This document shows, piece after piece, positions 19,162 through 27,828 of a DNA stretch of 64,000 bases (its first letter is position 1; each line of letters starts with the position of its first letter). This DNA is from JAACFF01 sp963701435 (lineage in GTDB: Bacteria; Chloroflexota; Anaerolineae; Promineifilales; Promineifilaceae). The position numbers and the translations under genes were made by a program. The notes below the pieces were generated by a model. The model searched no databases and had not been told where the DNA came from. It saw only the letters and a list, made by a program, of their open reading frames with translations. The stretch spans positions 682,001-746,000 of the forward strand of contig CAVPAL010000023.1 in assembly GCA_963701435.1 (NCBI GenBank), given 5' to 3'.

Positions 19162-19345
19162 AAAGTAACTGGCTGGCGACGCGCAGCGATACCTTACAAT
19201 CGTCGCTTCGAAACAGGAACAATGTCATTGTTAAACCAAAAGGGTTCAGGTAAGCTCAAACTGTTACACACAGGAAAGGAGGTGATACCAAAAAACGATA
19301 ATCCAGCTTCAAAAATACCATTACATCCTACGTACAATTTAATAC

Positions 19346-19391
19346 CACGGATTTTCGAAGTATTAATATTCAAATGTTTTCCGTGGTCAAC
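19346..19391 (+). promoter_or_regulatory. Stem-loop in the leader of the BMP/ABC operon
   Basis: In the 258-bp gap before the BMP gene, ACCACGGA and TCCGTGGT form an 8-bp inverted repeat around an AT-rich loop (with AGTATTAATATT inside), ending 28 bp before the start codon. An isolated AAAGGAGGTGA lies at ~19276 with no gene behind it. The leader may be regulatory; it does not match a purine riboswitch core that I can recognise. Confidence 0.35.
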
Positions 19392-19419
19392 CTAATCCAA
19401 ATTGGAGGAAATTTAAAAA

Positions 19420-20712
19420 ATGAAAATCAAACGCCTATGGATTCTTGTAGCTCTTGTCCTGGTTTTGGGACTGATTCTAACCGCCTGCGGTGGTGGAGCT
19501 GAACCGGCCGCTCCGGCCGAAGAGGAAGCAGCCGGCGATTCAGCCCCAGCAGAAGCAGAAGCGCCGGCCGAAGAACCGGCAGCCGAAGCGCCCGCAGGCG
19601 ATGACGGCGGCAAATATCAAATCCCGGCCGTCGAAGATGGCAAATACAACGTCGCCTTCGTTTATGTCGGCCCCCATGATGACGGCGGCTGGACACAAGC
19701 CCACGACGTCGGCCGTATGTATGTGGAAGAAAATGTAGACAATGTCCACACCGCCTATGTCGAAAACGTAGCTGAAGGCGCCGATGCGGAACAGGTAATC
19801 CGTTCCTTAGCCCGCAAAGGCTTCGATGTCATCTTCACCACGTCATTCGGTTTCATGGACGGCTCCGAAATTGTGGCCAATGAGTTTCCGGATGTAGATA
19901 TCGTCCATATCTCCGGCTTTAAGTCCAACGAAGACAACTTCGGTAACCTGATGGGCGCCATGGAAGATATGAAATATCTGGCCGGTATGCTGGCCGGGTC
20001 GCGCGCAAAGGTTGATGGCAATCCAAAATTGGGTTACATCGCCACCTTCCCCATCCCCGAAGAACTGCGTTTGGGCAACGCCTTTGCGTTGGGTGCCCAG
20101 CAAACTTGTCCTGAATGTACCGTTGATGTGCGCTGGATATTCACCTGGCATGATCCTATCCTCGAAAAAGAAGCAGCCTCGTCCTTGTTTGACGGCGGGG
20201 CCCAAGTTGTGATGACCGGCGCCGACACGCCGGCGCCCGCCGAAGCAGCGCCCGAAGGCAAGTGGGGTATCACCTATGACTACAGCGGTAACTGTACCCT
20301 CGATTCGTGCCTGACTTCGATGTATTGGAATTGGGGTCCCGAATATGCCCGTATCGTCGAAGCCTCGCGCAACGACGAGTGGGTCGGCGGCTGGGAATAT
20401 TTCGACGCCGATGCTGGAGCAATGGGGCTACTGGGCTTTATGGACGGTGAAACGCCCCAGCCCGGTGTTGAAGACCTGCCTGAAGAAGACTTGCAGCTCA
20501 TAAGAGATACCCTGGCCCAAATGTTGGCCGGTGAATTCACCCGCTTCGACGTCTTCAAAGGACCTATCACCGATAATCAGGGCAATCTGGTTCTGGCCGA
20601 AGGTGAAAGTCTGGAACAAATAGATTTAGACGGCTTTGCCAGTTTGGCAGCGAGTGTGAAACTTGCATGTACTGGTGGAATGAAAATATCACGGCCGAAT
20701 TACCTGAACTAG
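19420..20712 (+). CDS. BMP-family (PnrA-like) substrate-binding lipoprotein
   Basis: A GGAGG motif precedes the ATG. A lipoprotein signal peptide ends in 'LILTACGGG' with the lipidated Cys near residue 23. An Ala/Glu/Pro-rich spacer of ~40 residues follows, then a periplasmic-binding fold of the basic membrane protein family: 'VAFVYVGPHDDGGWTQAHD', 'GFDVIFTTSFGFMD' and 'LGYIATFPIPEELRLGNAFA'. BMP proteins bind nucleosides and related compounds and feed two-permease ABC importers. The ATPase and two permeases follow after a terminator and ~340 bp. In the end region, an unusual short tail 'GMKISRPNYLN' is seen. Confidence 0.9.
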   Translation: MKIKRLWILVALVLVLGLILTACGGGAEPAAPAEEEAAGDSAPAEAEAPAEEPAAEAPAGDDGGKYQIPAVEDGKYNVAFVYVGPHDDGGWTQAHDVGRMYVEENVDNVHTAYVENVAEGADAEQVIRSLARKGFDVIFTTSFGFMDGSEIVANEFPDVDIVHISGFKSNEDNFGNLMGAMEDMKYLAGMLAGSRAKVDGNPKLGYIATFPIPEELRLGNAFALGAQQTCPECTVDVRWIFTWHDPILEKEAASSLFDGGAQVVMTGADTPAPAEAAPEGKWGITYDYSGNCTLDSCLTSMYWNWGPEYARIVEASRNDEWVGGWEYFDADAGAMGLLGFMDGETPQPGVEDLPEEDLQLIRDTLAQMLAGEFTRFDVFKGPITDNQGNLVLAEGESLEQIDLDGFASLAASVKLACTGGMKISRPNYLN

Positions 20713-20729
20713 AGTAAACGGTTATTGCA

Positions 20730-20764
20730 GAAGCCAGGCTTTTCAGGAGCCTGGCTTCTTTATT
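20730..20764 (+). terminator. Intrinsic terminator after the BMP gene
   Basis: GAAGCCAGGCT and AGCCTGGCTTC form an 11-bp perfect stem with a 7-base loop, followed by TTTATT. It would uncouple the abundant binding protein from the downstream ATPase and permeases, as is common in importer operons. Confidence 0.85.
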
Positions 20765-20772
20765 ATGTAACT

Positions 20773-21010
20773 CAAGCTACAGAATGAATTCTGTAACTAA
20801 CATGGGAAAACATGATAAATCATGTTGAATATGTTGCGAGGTGTGCCGTTTCGAGTCTGTTTTTACAGACTTTTTATCCGTAGCTGAAGATTTCAATCTA
20901 TGGCGTCGGCATGGTAGCAACTTGGGTTATGTAGGCGTTTATTAAAATGTTAGTAGTTCTTGTAGACGGAAGACGGAGCCATCGGTCATTTGTCTTCTGT
21001 CCTCCGTCTA
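20773..21010 (+). promoter_or_regulatory. Cluster of hairpins before the ABC ATPase gene
   Basis: This gap contains no gene but four stem-loops: TACAGAAT/ATTCTGTA (20773-20792), AACATGAT/ATCATGTT (about 20808-20826), GTCTGT/ACAGAC followed by TTTTT (about 20855-20880, terminator-like), and TAGACGGA... at 20963-20977 pairing imperfectly (13 of 15) with 20996-21010. The third could end read-through from the BMP gene. The last, with its repeated AGACGGA words, looks like a mobile palindromic repeat. Confidence 0.4.
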
Positions 21011-21053
21011 GAGTCTAAGCTAACAGCGAATGACTACTTTGGAGGGATCTTCT

Positions 21054-22583
21054 ATGACTGATACGCCTTATGCGGTAGAAATGCAAGACATTGTAATCCG
21101 GTTTCCCGGTGTGCTGGCAAATGATCACGTCAACTTGACGCTGAAACAGGGAGAAATCCACGCTCTACTTGGCGAAAATGGCGCGGGCAAGAGTACATTA
21201 ATGAATGCCCTCTCCGGCCTCTATCATCCTTCATCGGGCACGATCAAGGTGTATGGAGAAACGGTTCGTTTTAATTCGCCGCGCGCCGCCATCGCCAAAG
21301 GGATTGGCATGGTGCATCAGCATTTTATGCTGGTACCAACGCAAACGGTGACTGAAAATATTTTACTGGGTCTCAATGAGCCGCGCTTTTTTATGAACCT
21401 GGCCAAATATGACCAAAAAATTCTCGATTTACAGGATCAATATGGTTTACGTGTAGACCCTAAGGCATTTATCTGGCAGTTGTCGGTGGGGGAACAACAG
21501 CGCGTAGAAATCTTGAAAACGTTGTATCGCGGGGCCAAAATTTTGATTTTGGATGAGCCAACGGCCGTTCTCGCTCCACAAGAAATTGACGACTTTATGG
21601 AAACGATGCGTTCGTTGGTCGCCACGGGTAAATCGATCATCTTTATCAGTCATAAGTTGCAGGAGGTAACGGCCGTTGCCGATCGCGTCACGGTCCTGCG
21701 CAAAGGCGTCGTCACGGCCGAAGGCGTCAGCACAGAAGGCATGACCAAGAAAAGCCTGGCTGAACTCATGGTTGGCCGCAGCGTCGTGTTTTCCGTCGCC
21801 AAAAAAGCACAAGAACCAGGCGATGTTGTTTTGTCAGTACGCGATGTCCATGCCGAAAACAACAAAGGTGTGCCTGCTTTGCAAGGCGTTTCCTTTGATG
21901 TACGTCAGGGCGAAATTTTAGGTTTTGCCGGCGTCTCTGGCAACGGCCAAAGCGAACTCGCCGAAGTGATCACGGGTATGCGTGAATGCACAGGCAGCAT
22001 TAAGGTAAACGGCGAGGAAGTCAGCAACTTGTCGCCCATGGCAACCATCAAGAAAAGAGTCGCCCATGTGCCTGAAGACCGCAATCACGTCGGCTCCGCG
22101 CCGAACATGACCATCACCGATAACACGATCATGAAAAGCTACCGCAAACCGCCAATTGGGTCGGGTTGGCGCGTTAATTACAGCGCCGCCACAGCCAATG
22201 CCAATGAACTCAAAGAGCAATATGATATTTTGGCGCCCTCCGTCAAAACAATGGCGCGCAAGCTCTCTGGCGGTAATTTACAAAAGGTGATTTTGGCGCG
22301 TGAGATTTCAGGTGAGCCGCAGTTAATGGTGGCAGTGCAGCCCACACGTGGTTTGGATGTGGGCGCGATTGAGGCCATTCAAACGTTGATTTTGGCGCAG
22401 AGGGAGGCGGGAACGGCCGTACTGCTCATATCCGAAGAACTGGAAGAACTCATGGCGCTTAGCGACCGCATTGCTGTCATCTACGAAGGCGAAATCATGG
22501 GCATCGTCGACATCGACGACGCCGACATTGGCGAACTTGGCCTCATGATGACCGGCACGAAATTAGAAAAGGTGGGTGATTGA
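21054..22583 (+). CDS. ABC transporter ATPase with two nucleotide-binding domains (nucleoside-type importer)
   Basis: The ATG at 21054 has GGAGGG 7 bp upstream and is preferred over an in-frame ATG at 21030. The ~509-residue protein has two ABC modules. The first has Walker A 'GENGAGKST', signature 'LSVGEQQRVEIL' and Walker B 'LILDEPTAVL'. The second is of the degenerate type seen in the RbsA/NupO class: Walker A-like 'GVSGNGQSELAEVI', signature 'LSGGNLQKVILAREI', and Walker B-like 'LMVAVQPTRGLDVGA' in which the Glu is not in place. It powers the two following permeases for uptake of the BMP ligand, probably a nucleoside. Confidence 0.92.
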   Translation: MTDTPYAVEMQDIVIRFPGVLANDHVNLTLKQGEIHALLGENGAGKSTLMNALSGLYHPSSGTIKVYGETVRFNSPRAAIAKGIGMVHQHFMLVPTQTVTENILLGLNEPRFFMNLAKYDQKILDLQDQYGLRVDPKAFIWQLSVGEQQRVEILKTLYRGAKILILDEPTAVLAPQEIDDFMETMRSLVATGKSIIFISHKLQEVTAVADRVTVLRKGVVTAEGVSTEGMTKKSLAELMVGRSVVFSVAKKAQEPGDVVLSVRDVHAENNKGVPALQGVSFDVRQGEILGFAGVSGNGQSELAEVITGMRECTGSIKVNGEEVSNLSPMATIKKRVAHVPEDRNHVGSAPNMTITDNTIMKSYRKPPIGSGWRVNYSAATANANELKEQYDILAPSVKTMARKLSGGNLQKVILAREISGEPQLMVAVQPTRGLDVGAIEAIQTLILAQREAGTAVLLISEELEELMALSDRIAVIYEGEIMGIVDIDDADIGELGLMMTGTKLEKVGD

Positions 22584-22584
22584 T

Positions 22585-23718
22585 ATGCCATTTAGAATCT
22601 ATTTTGAAAAACGTGTCGAAGATTATCCGCGCTGGCTGCCCGCCGCCACATCACTTGGCTCAGTTGTTGTCGCCTTTATCATCAGCGGCATCATCCTCAA
22701 ACTAATCGGCGGCGACCCCATTCGGGTAGGGAAATTCTTCTTTCAAGCCACATTTGGCAGTTGGCCCGTCATTTCTGACACGCTTGTGAAAGCAACCCCA
22801 CTCATCCTGGTGGGTCTCGCCTGTACCATGGCCTTCAAAATGAAGCTGTGGAACATCGGCGCCGAAGGGCAGTTTTACATGGGCGCCTTTTTCGCCAGCC
22901 TCGTTGTTTTGGTTCCCCTGGTGCCATTGGACAGCCCTAAAATTTTTATCATCGGATTCATGATCATTATGGGCATGATTGGCGGTGCATTTTGGGGTTT
23001 CATTCCAGGCCTGCTTAAAGGTCGTTTTGGCGTCAATGAAATCATCACCACGTTGATGCTCAACTACATCGCCATTTTGTGGAACAATTTCTGGATCTTT
23101 AACAAATGGAGCGACGCCGGTTTCCAGATGACGCCCACCTTTGAGAAAACAGCCTGGCTGCCGCGCCTGGCCGATTATGCGCGCCAATTTAAAGCCTTCT
23201 CGGGCATCACCTTGCATGGCGGCTTTGTCATCGCCCTGATTGCGGCCGTTGTCGTCTGGTGGATTCTTGAACGCAGCAAATGGGGCTTTGAAATCAAATT
23301 GACCGGTGATAATGAAAAAGCGGCCAAATATGCCGGCATGAACATTGTGCGCAATATCATTTTAGTGTTTATGGTTTCCGGCGCATTGGCTGGCCTGGCC
23401 GGTATGGCAGAAGTTTCCGGCGTGGTGCATCGTTTACAAGAACGCATCTCCCCCGGTTATGGCTTTACAGGCATCATCATCGCCTGGTTAGCCAAATTGA
23501 ACCCCTTTGCCGTTATCATTGTCTCAATACTTTTCGGGGCGCTCATCGTCGCCGGGCGCGAAATTCAACCGTCGGGCCTGTCCCAACTATTGCAAGGCAT
23601 CATCCTCTTTATGGTCATCAGCAGTGATGTCTTACTGCGCTACCGCATACGCTTTATGCGCAAAGCACCAAGTGAACCAGGTTCACCAGCACCACAAGAG
23701 GAGGTACAAGCCGCATGA
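22585..23718 (+). CDS. ABC importer permease, NupP/RbsC-like
   Basis: The start ATG at 22585 follows the ATPase stop (TGA at 22581-22583) by one base, with AGGTGG upstream. The ~377-residue protein has about ten membrane helices and the family blocks 'KLWNIGAEGQFYMGAF', 'GVNEIITTLMLNYIA', 'AKYAGMNI' and 'GYGFTGIIIAWLAKLNP'. With the next gene it should form the heterodimeric channel of a BMP-dependent nucleoside importer. Its stop overlaps the next start in ATGA. Confidence 0.9.
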   Translation: MPFRIYFEKRVEDYPRWLPAATSLGSVVVAFIISGIILKLIGGDPIRVGKFFFQATFGSWPVISDTLVKATPLILVGLACTMAFKMKLWNIGAEGQFYMGAFFASLVVLVPLVPLDSPKIFIIGFMIIMGMIGGAFWGFIPGLLKGRFGVNEIITTLMLNYIAILWNNFWIFNKWSDAGFQMTPTFEKTAWLPRLADYARQFKAFSGITLHGGFVIALIAAVVVWWILERSKWGFEIKLTGDNEKAAKYAGMNIVRNIILVFMVSGALAGLAGMAEVSGVVHRLQERISPGYGFTGIIIAWLAKLNPFAVIIVSILFGALIVAGREIQPSGLSQLLQGIILFMVISSDVLLRYRIRFMRKAPSEPGSPAPQEEVQAA

Positions 23719-24681
23719 ATTGGGTCATTATCTTACACGCCGGTTTAGCCACCGGCACCGTCTTGCTTTTTGCCGCGATTGGCGAAATTTTCGCCGAACG
23801 CTCTGGTATTCTAAATTTGGGTGTCGAGGGTATGATGTTACTCGGCGCGATGGCTGGTTTTAGCGTCTCTTTGTCCACCGGCAGCCCCTGGATCGGTCTG
23901 GCCGCCGCGATGTTGGCCGGCGGCATCTTGAGTATTGCCCATGGCATCGTCACCATCCATTTTCAAGCCGATCAAGTGGTCAGCGGCTTGTCGCTGACAT
24001 TTCTAGGCACGGGGCTGGCGCTGGTCTTGGGTGAAGGCTTGACAGGCCAAAACCCGGCCTTGATCCCCAGCTTCGATATCCCTTTGTTGGCCAGCATTCC
24101 CTTCATTGGCCCCGTCTTTTTTGAGGATCACAGCGTGCTAGTCTATCTCGGCTACCTGTTTGCGCCGCTTAGTTGGTACTACATCTATCGCACCAAACCG
24201 GGCATGAATTTGCGTGCCGTCGGCGAAAAACCGGATGCGGCCGACACCATGGGCGTTAATGTCTACCGTTTGCGTTATTTGTATGTGATTGTGGGTGGTT
24301 GTCTGGCCGGTTTGGCCGGTGCCACGATCAGTTTGTCGGTGTCACCCGGTTGGTACAGCACCCAAACGACATCGGGGCAGGGCTGGATCGCGATTGGTCT
24401 GGTGATTTTTGCCCAGTGGAATCCGCTGCGCGCGGCCTTGGGCGCCTATCTGTTTGGCGCTTTACGGCGTTTTATCCTCGATCTGCAAGGACCGGCGCTG
24501 TTGTTGGGCTTCACCAATCCGCTCTATATCAACTCCAACTTCGGCTTCTTCCTACAAATGACACCCTACATCCTGACGATTATTGGCGCTGCTGATCGGT
24601 TCCCGCGCCGCCTTACGCAAACACATCGGCGCACCAGCCGCCTTGGGTGTGGCGTATATTCGTGGTGAGCGTGGGGCTTGA
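23715..24681 (+). CDS. ABC importer permease, NupQ-like, with a frame break near the 3' end
   Basis: GAGGAGG precedes the ATG, which overlaps the upstream stop. The protein has the family blocks 'RSGILNLGVEGMMLLGAM', 'FQADQVVSGLSLTFLGTG' and 'AVGEKPDAADTMGVNVYRLR' and about eight to nine helices. In the starting frame it ends at 24668 with a non-family tail. Skipping one base near 24586 gives 'ALLIGSRAALRKHIGAPAAL' and a stop at 24681, which is the normal family ending. So one extra G (ATT-ATT-G-GCG) is present, either a sequence error or a recent mutation. Confidence 0.88.
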
Positions 24682-24861
24682 GGTAGCTGGTCAGCAAATT
24701 TATAAAGCAAGGTCTACATTTTATTCTTAAACATGTCAGTATTAACTTAGATTTGGGGGATTTATATCGAAAAATTTCTGTGTAATCTCCCAAATTTCAT
24801 GTTTTACCGACTACTACTTATTTTGAATAAATCGTTGTGCGTCACAATCTTATGGGCAATC

Positions 24862-25308
24862 ATGCTGCAATCAGATGAACAGAGAAGGATAGCCACAAAT
24901 CTCTTACGCCATCTCCTATGGGCAGATAGGATAAGGCAACAGTTTGAGTCGGTTCATATACGACATTCCCCTGAACTTATAAAAAGACTTAATAACAATG
25001 ATGTTGTTTTTCGTCCAGAATTGCTTGATGGAGAGATGTATCTGTGCCTTTGGTTTAGTCTGCTTCAAGTTGTAGTCGAGGGGTGGCCAAGATTAAGGGC
25101 TCGTGATGATGAGATTACGCGTCTCCTTAGATCTCCTTATAGGAACATGTTGCGAGACTTCCGAAATGCCACGTTCCATCCAGAAGATTATGACGATGAT
25201 CGAATTAACTCGATGGCTGCGGAAGGACAAGCTAGTATTGATTGGGTACGAGAACTTACTGATGCGTATAAGACATTCTTCAATACCCATATGCCAATTC
25301 AAATTTAG
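24862..25308 (+). CDS. Small hypothetical protein with a HEPN-like motif
   Basis: No family is recognised with confidence. The product is 149 residues from ATG 24862, or 170 from ATG 24799; neither start has a clear ribosome site. It is helical and ends with 'RDFRNATFHPEDYDDD', in which R-N-x-x-x-H fits the R(x4-6)H signature of HEPN ribonucleases and toxins. The context, at the edge of a toxin-antitoxin-rich island, agrees with that. No partner nucleotidyltransferase gene is adjacent. Base composition is AT-richer than the transporter genes before it, which suggests transfer. Confidence 0.5.
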   Translation: MLQSDEQRRIATNLLRHLLWADRIRQQFESVHIRHSPELIKRLNNNDVVFRPELLDGEMYLCLWFSLLQVVVEGWPRLRARDDEITRLLRSPYRNMLRDFRNATFHPEDYDDDRINSMAAEGQASIDWVRELTDAYKTFFNTHMPIQI

Positions 25309-25400
25309 GGTCAACTGCGGTGCGGCATAACCGAACCGTTAATATACTTTTGTCTTCAATGTTTAATTTTTTCGACATCTGTTAGCTACCACACTTCGCT

Positions 25401-25465
25401 CAAAAGCAGAGCCCCCACAATCAGTAATTTGCTGATTTGTTCTTCCTATTTTGTGGGCAACGGTC
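25401..25465 (-). repeat. Relic repeat copy A
   Basis: Degenerate copy of the accessory-region repeat. On the minus strand it reads like the C-terminal end of a small membrane protein (EEQISKLLIVGALLL) but has a stop in front. The surrounding 205 bp between the two hypothetical genes hold nothing else recognisable. Confidence 0.5.
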
Positions 25466-25514
25466 ATAAAGGTATAAAATACAATCATATGCGTAAATCA
25501 GTTACAGAATTAGT

Positions 25515-26351
25515 ATGTTAAGTAAATCAAAGCGAATACAACAATTAGTAGAGTTTCTGATTGATAATGCTGCCATCTTACTCACAATTGCTTTTGCTGG
25601 ATATGTTATATACCGACAAGAAATGACTCAATCTTCTGTTTCGACAGAGGAACTCTTAACGGCGATTTTAGGTGTTTTGGGACTCTTAGCAATTTCCGAG
25701 ATAGTTGAACGTTATCATAGGTTAAATCATATCAAAAAATCCAGCGACCGTACTTTGGCTCTGTTGGAGAGTCGCTTTACTGATCGCGCATCCGCAATAG
25801 CTTTTTTTCAAAAACCTCCTGGTTTTGAAGCGTACATAAATGCTGCACATCAAATTGACATGTGTGGCGTTAGTCTAACCTCGACAATCAATAAGCAGTT
25901 CAGTAATCTGCGAGAGGCATTAAGGTTAGGGTCAAATATTAGGGTGCTAATAGTTGACCCTGACTCGTTGGGATTACAAATGTCGGCCGCCAGAAGTGAA
26001 GAACCAGAAGATGTGGACTATTTTCGTAGAAGACTAGATGCAACGTTTAGAGATTTGGAATATTTGCACAAGAGTTGGATCGAATACAAATCAGACATGA
26101 AATTGAAAGTAGGCACTCTTTCTGTACGCCTTGTCTCCTATGCCCCATCATTTGGGATTATTAGTTTTGACCCAAACCGACGGAATGGAGCTGTTTTTTT
26201 AGAAATATATCCACATAGGTATGGATATGGGACGCCTCCCACATTTGATTTAAACCTTCATCGAGATGGTGAATGGTATAAATATTTTATAGAACAGTTT
26301 GAACAAATGTGGAAAGACGCAAAACCTTGGCAACCGATTTCGTCTCAATAA
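25515..26351 (+). CDS. Hypothetical membrane-anchored protein
   Basis: The 278-residue protein has two predicted membrane helices in its first ~65 residues ('AAILLTIAFAGYVIY' and 'TAILGVLGLLAISEIVERY'). The cytosolic part has alternating strands and helices: 'IDMCGVSLTSTINKQF' and 'SNIRVLIVDPDSLGLQM' look like the core of a phospholipase-D-like or similar alpha/beta fold, but no HKD motif is present. The end 'YKYFIEQFEQMWKDAKPW' is a helix. Low GC and its location suggest an accessory gene. No function is assigned. Confidence 0.55.
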   Translation: MLSKSKRIQQLVEFLIDNAAILLTIAFAGYVIYRQEMTQSSVSTEELLTAILGVLGLLAISEIVERYHRLNHIKKSSDRTLALLESRFTDRASAIAFFQKPPGFEAYINAAHQIDMCGVSLTSTINKQFSNLREALRLGSNIRVLIVDPDSLGLQMSAARSEEPEDVDYFRRRLDATFRDLEYLHKSWIEYKSDMKLKVGTLSVRLVSYAPSFGIISFDPNRRNGAVFLEIYPHRYGYGTPPTFDLNLHRDGEWYKYFIEQFEQMWKDAKPWQPISSQ

Positions 26352-26358
26352 CTATAAC

Positions 26359-26430
26359 AACCAGAGTAACGCCTCTGCCATTACACTAACTTACCAATTT
26401 GCATTCCGTTTGTGGGTAACGGCCGTTTCC
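26359..26430 (-). repeat. Relic repeat copy B
   Basis: Shortened and diverged copy of the same repeat, ending in AACGGCCGTTT. It lies directly downstream of the hypothetical membrane protein gene and next to a vapC fragment. Confidence 0.45.
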
Positions 26431-26439
26431 TAGAATATA

Positions 26440-26596
26440 ATGATTTATGGGGTGCAAGGGTGAAGAGTTGGCAATTATTATTGCGGGATGGGTGTAGGCT
26501 TAGACCAGGAATGTGGGCAAAATCGGACTGGTTTAATGTGACCAGGGTTAAGTTGTGGTGAACGGCCGTTGCCGCAATAATGGCGTCAGGCACATC
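26440..26596 (-). pseudogene. Fragment of a vapC PIN toxin (C-terminal part)
   Basis: The minus strand encodes 'VPDAIIAATAVHHNLTLVTL' followed by 'NQSDFAHIPGLSLHPS', which is close to the last ~38 residues of the intact VapC at 30146-30535. The rest of the gene, including the first catalytic Asp and Glu, is missing. It abuts repeat copy C, so the fragment was probably left by the same rearrangements. Confidence 0.75.
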
Positions 26597-26826
26597 AAAA
26601 ACAAAAGTAACGCCCCCTCCAACAATAATTTGCTGATTTGATCTTCACGTTTGTGGGAAACGGCCGTTGCGTGTTCGTCCTCTGTGCGTGCGATCCAATC
26701 AAAAGCTTCTGCTGGTTTGCAACGGCCGTGGCTTCCAGCTCAACTCCTTACGCGCGCTGTGCATCAACAAGAGCGCCGCACACGCAATTGGTTAATTGTA
26801 CTTGATTTTTGGTTACGGCCGTTTAC
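26596..26826 (-). repeat. Relic repeat copy C (long form)
   Basis: One of the two longest copies (with copy G). The minus strand reads, with frame breaks, 'ARKELSW', 'EAFDWIARTEDEHATAV', 'SHKREDQISKLLLEGALLLF', a likely membrane helix. It contains three ACGGCCGT octamers and the word CAATTGGTTAATTG. I interpret it as a remnant of a small gene ending in a single membrane helix, copied several times in this island. Confidence 0.6.
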
Positions 26827-26885
26827 AATGGAAGTTAAGCATAGCAAAGGCATACCACCATCTTCCGGATAAACGGTGAAAACAA

Positions 26886-27500
26886 ATGACTACAAACGTC
26901 TTAGTATCAGATCATGAATACGAACCAACATGGGAGATTGCCAAACTCTTCCCTGCCCAGGGACAATGGAGCGAGGAAGAGTATTTGGCCTTGGAAACCA
27001 ATCGACTCATAGAATTCTCTCAGGGTACTATTGAGGTTTTGCCGATGCCATCACAGACCCACCAATTCATCGTCTACTATCTTCATCATCTTCTACTTAT
27101 GTTTATAACCGAGCATAAACTAGGACGTGTTTTAGGTGCGCCCTTTCGGATCAAATTGTGGTCTGGAAAATATCGTGAGCCAGATGTTGCTGTGATGCTA
27201 AAAGCAAATGATTCTCTTCGCCAAGAACAATTTTGGGAAGGTGCGGATCTGGTCATTGAGGTTGTTAGTCCAGATGATCCCAGCCGTGATTTCATAGTAA
27301 AACGGCAAGAGTATGCACAGACTGGCATTCCTGAATATTGGATTGTGGACAGTCGCACTGAGCGTATCGTGGTGTTAACGCTCCAAGATGATCACTATGT
27401 TGAACATGGTGAATTTATACCCGGTCAAAAAGCAACCTCTCCCCTATTAACAAAATTTGAAGTTGATGTAACGGCCGTTTTCGCCGCAGGTAAGCAGTAA
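26886..27500 (+). CDS. Uma2-family PD-(D/E)XK endonuclease-like protein
   Basis: The 204-residue protein matches the Uma2 (DUF820) family: 'WSEEEYLALETNRLIEF', 'HQFIVYYLHHLL', 'KYREPDVAVM' (catalytic Asp region), 'ADLVIEVVSPDD' (Glu-x-x) and 'KRQEYAQTGIPEYWIVD'. The family has a restriction-endonuclease fold and is massively expanded in cyanobacteria and Chloroflexota; its biological job is not settled. A weak GGTGA precedes the ATG. It stands alone inside the island. Confidence 0.85.
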   Translation: MTTNVLVSDHEYEPTWEIAKLFPAQGQWSEEEYLALETNRLIEFSQGTIEVLPMPSQTHQFIVYYLHHLLLMFITEHKLGRVLGAPFRIKLWSGKYREPDVAVMLKANDSLRQEQFWEGADLVIEVVSPDDPSRDFIVKRQEYAQTGIPEYWIVDSRTERIVVLTLQDDHYVEHGEFIPGQKATSPLLTKFEVDVTAVFAAGKQ

Positions 27501-27534
27501 AACATCAGATAGTTGGCAGCCGCAAAAATTTTCC

Positions 27535-27611
27535 AACAACCGTCGCTGCAATAATAGCGTCAGGCACACTCAAGCCAATCTGCTGCAAACGCGCCTGATT
27601 GATATATTCGC
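27535..27611 (-). pseudogene. Second fragment of a vapC PIN toxin
   Basis: The minus strand reads 'EYINQARLQQIGLSVPDAII' and 'AATVV', matching residues ~80-105 of the intact VapC at 30146-30535 at nearly every position. It is cut on both sides, with repeat copy D 20 bp away. No open frame remains. Confidence 0.7.
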
Positions 27612-27628
27612 TAACGACCAAGCAGCCA

Positions 27629-27703
27629 CATCACAAACAAAAGTAACGCCCCTGTCAACAGCAATTTGTTGATTTGATCTTCACATTTGCGGGAAACGAC
27701 CGT
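27629..27703 (-). repeat. Relic repeat copy D
   Basis: The minus strand reads 'RKCEDQINKLLLTGALLLFV' then 'MWLLGR' and a stop, the best-preserved ending of the repeat family, with a changed octamer (ACGACCGT). It follows the second vapC fragment and precedes the HigBA pair. Confidence 0.6.
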
Positions 27704-27828
27704 GGCGCGTCTATGTCATATCTTACTTCAGCAAGCTCTGACCGTGCCTCTTTGATCAACAAAAACTCTGCACATCCGGGAAACACCTTTAAGTTGACAA
27801 GTGTAACGTGACGGATTACACTTGGTAT

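Noticed and set aside
19276..19290. Start of a small gene after the AAAGGAGGTGA motif
   Set aside because: No ATG, GTG or TTG with a meaningful open frame follows at a suitable distance.
19162..19419. Purine riboswitch before the nucleoside importer operon
   Set aside because: No three-way junction with the conserved purine-aptamer loops was recognised; only a simple stem-loop is seen.
23507..23863. Open frame across the junction of the two permease genes
   Set aside because: It is a shadow frame; the real genes overlap there by ATGA with good ribosome-binding sites.
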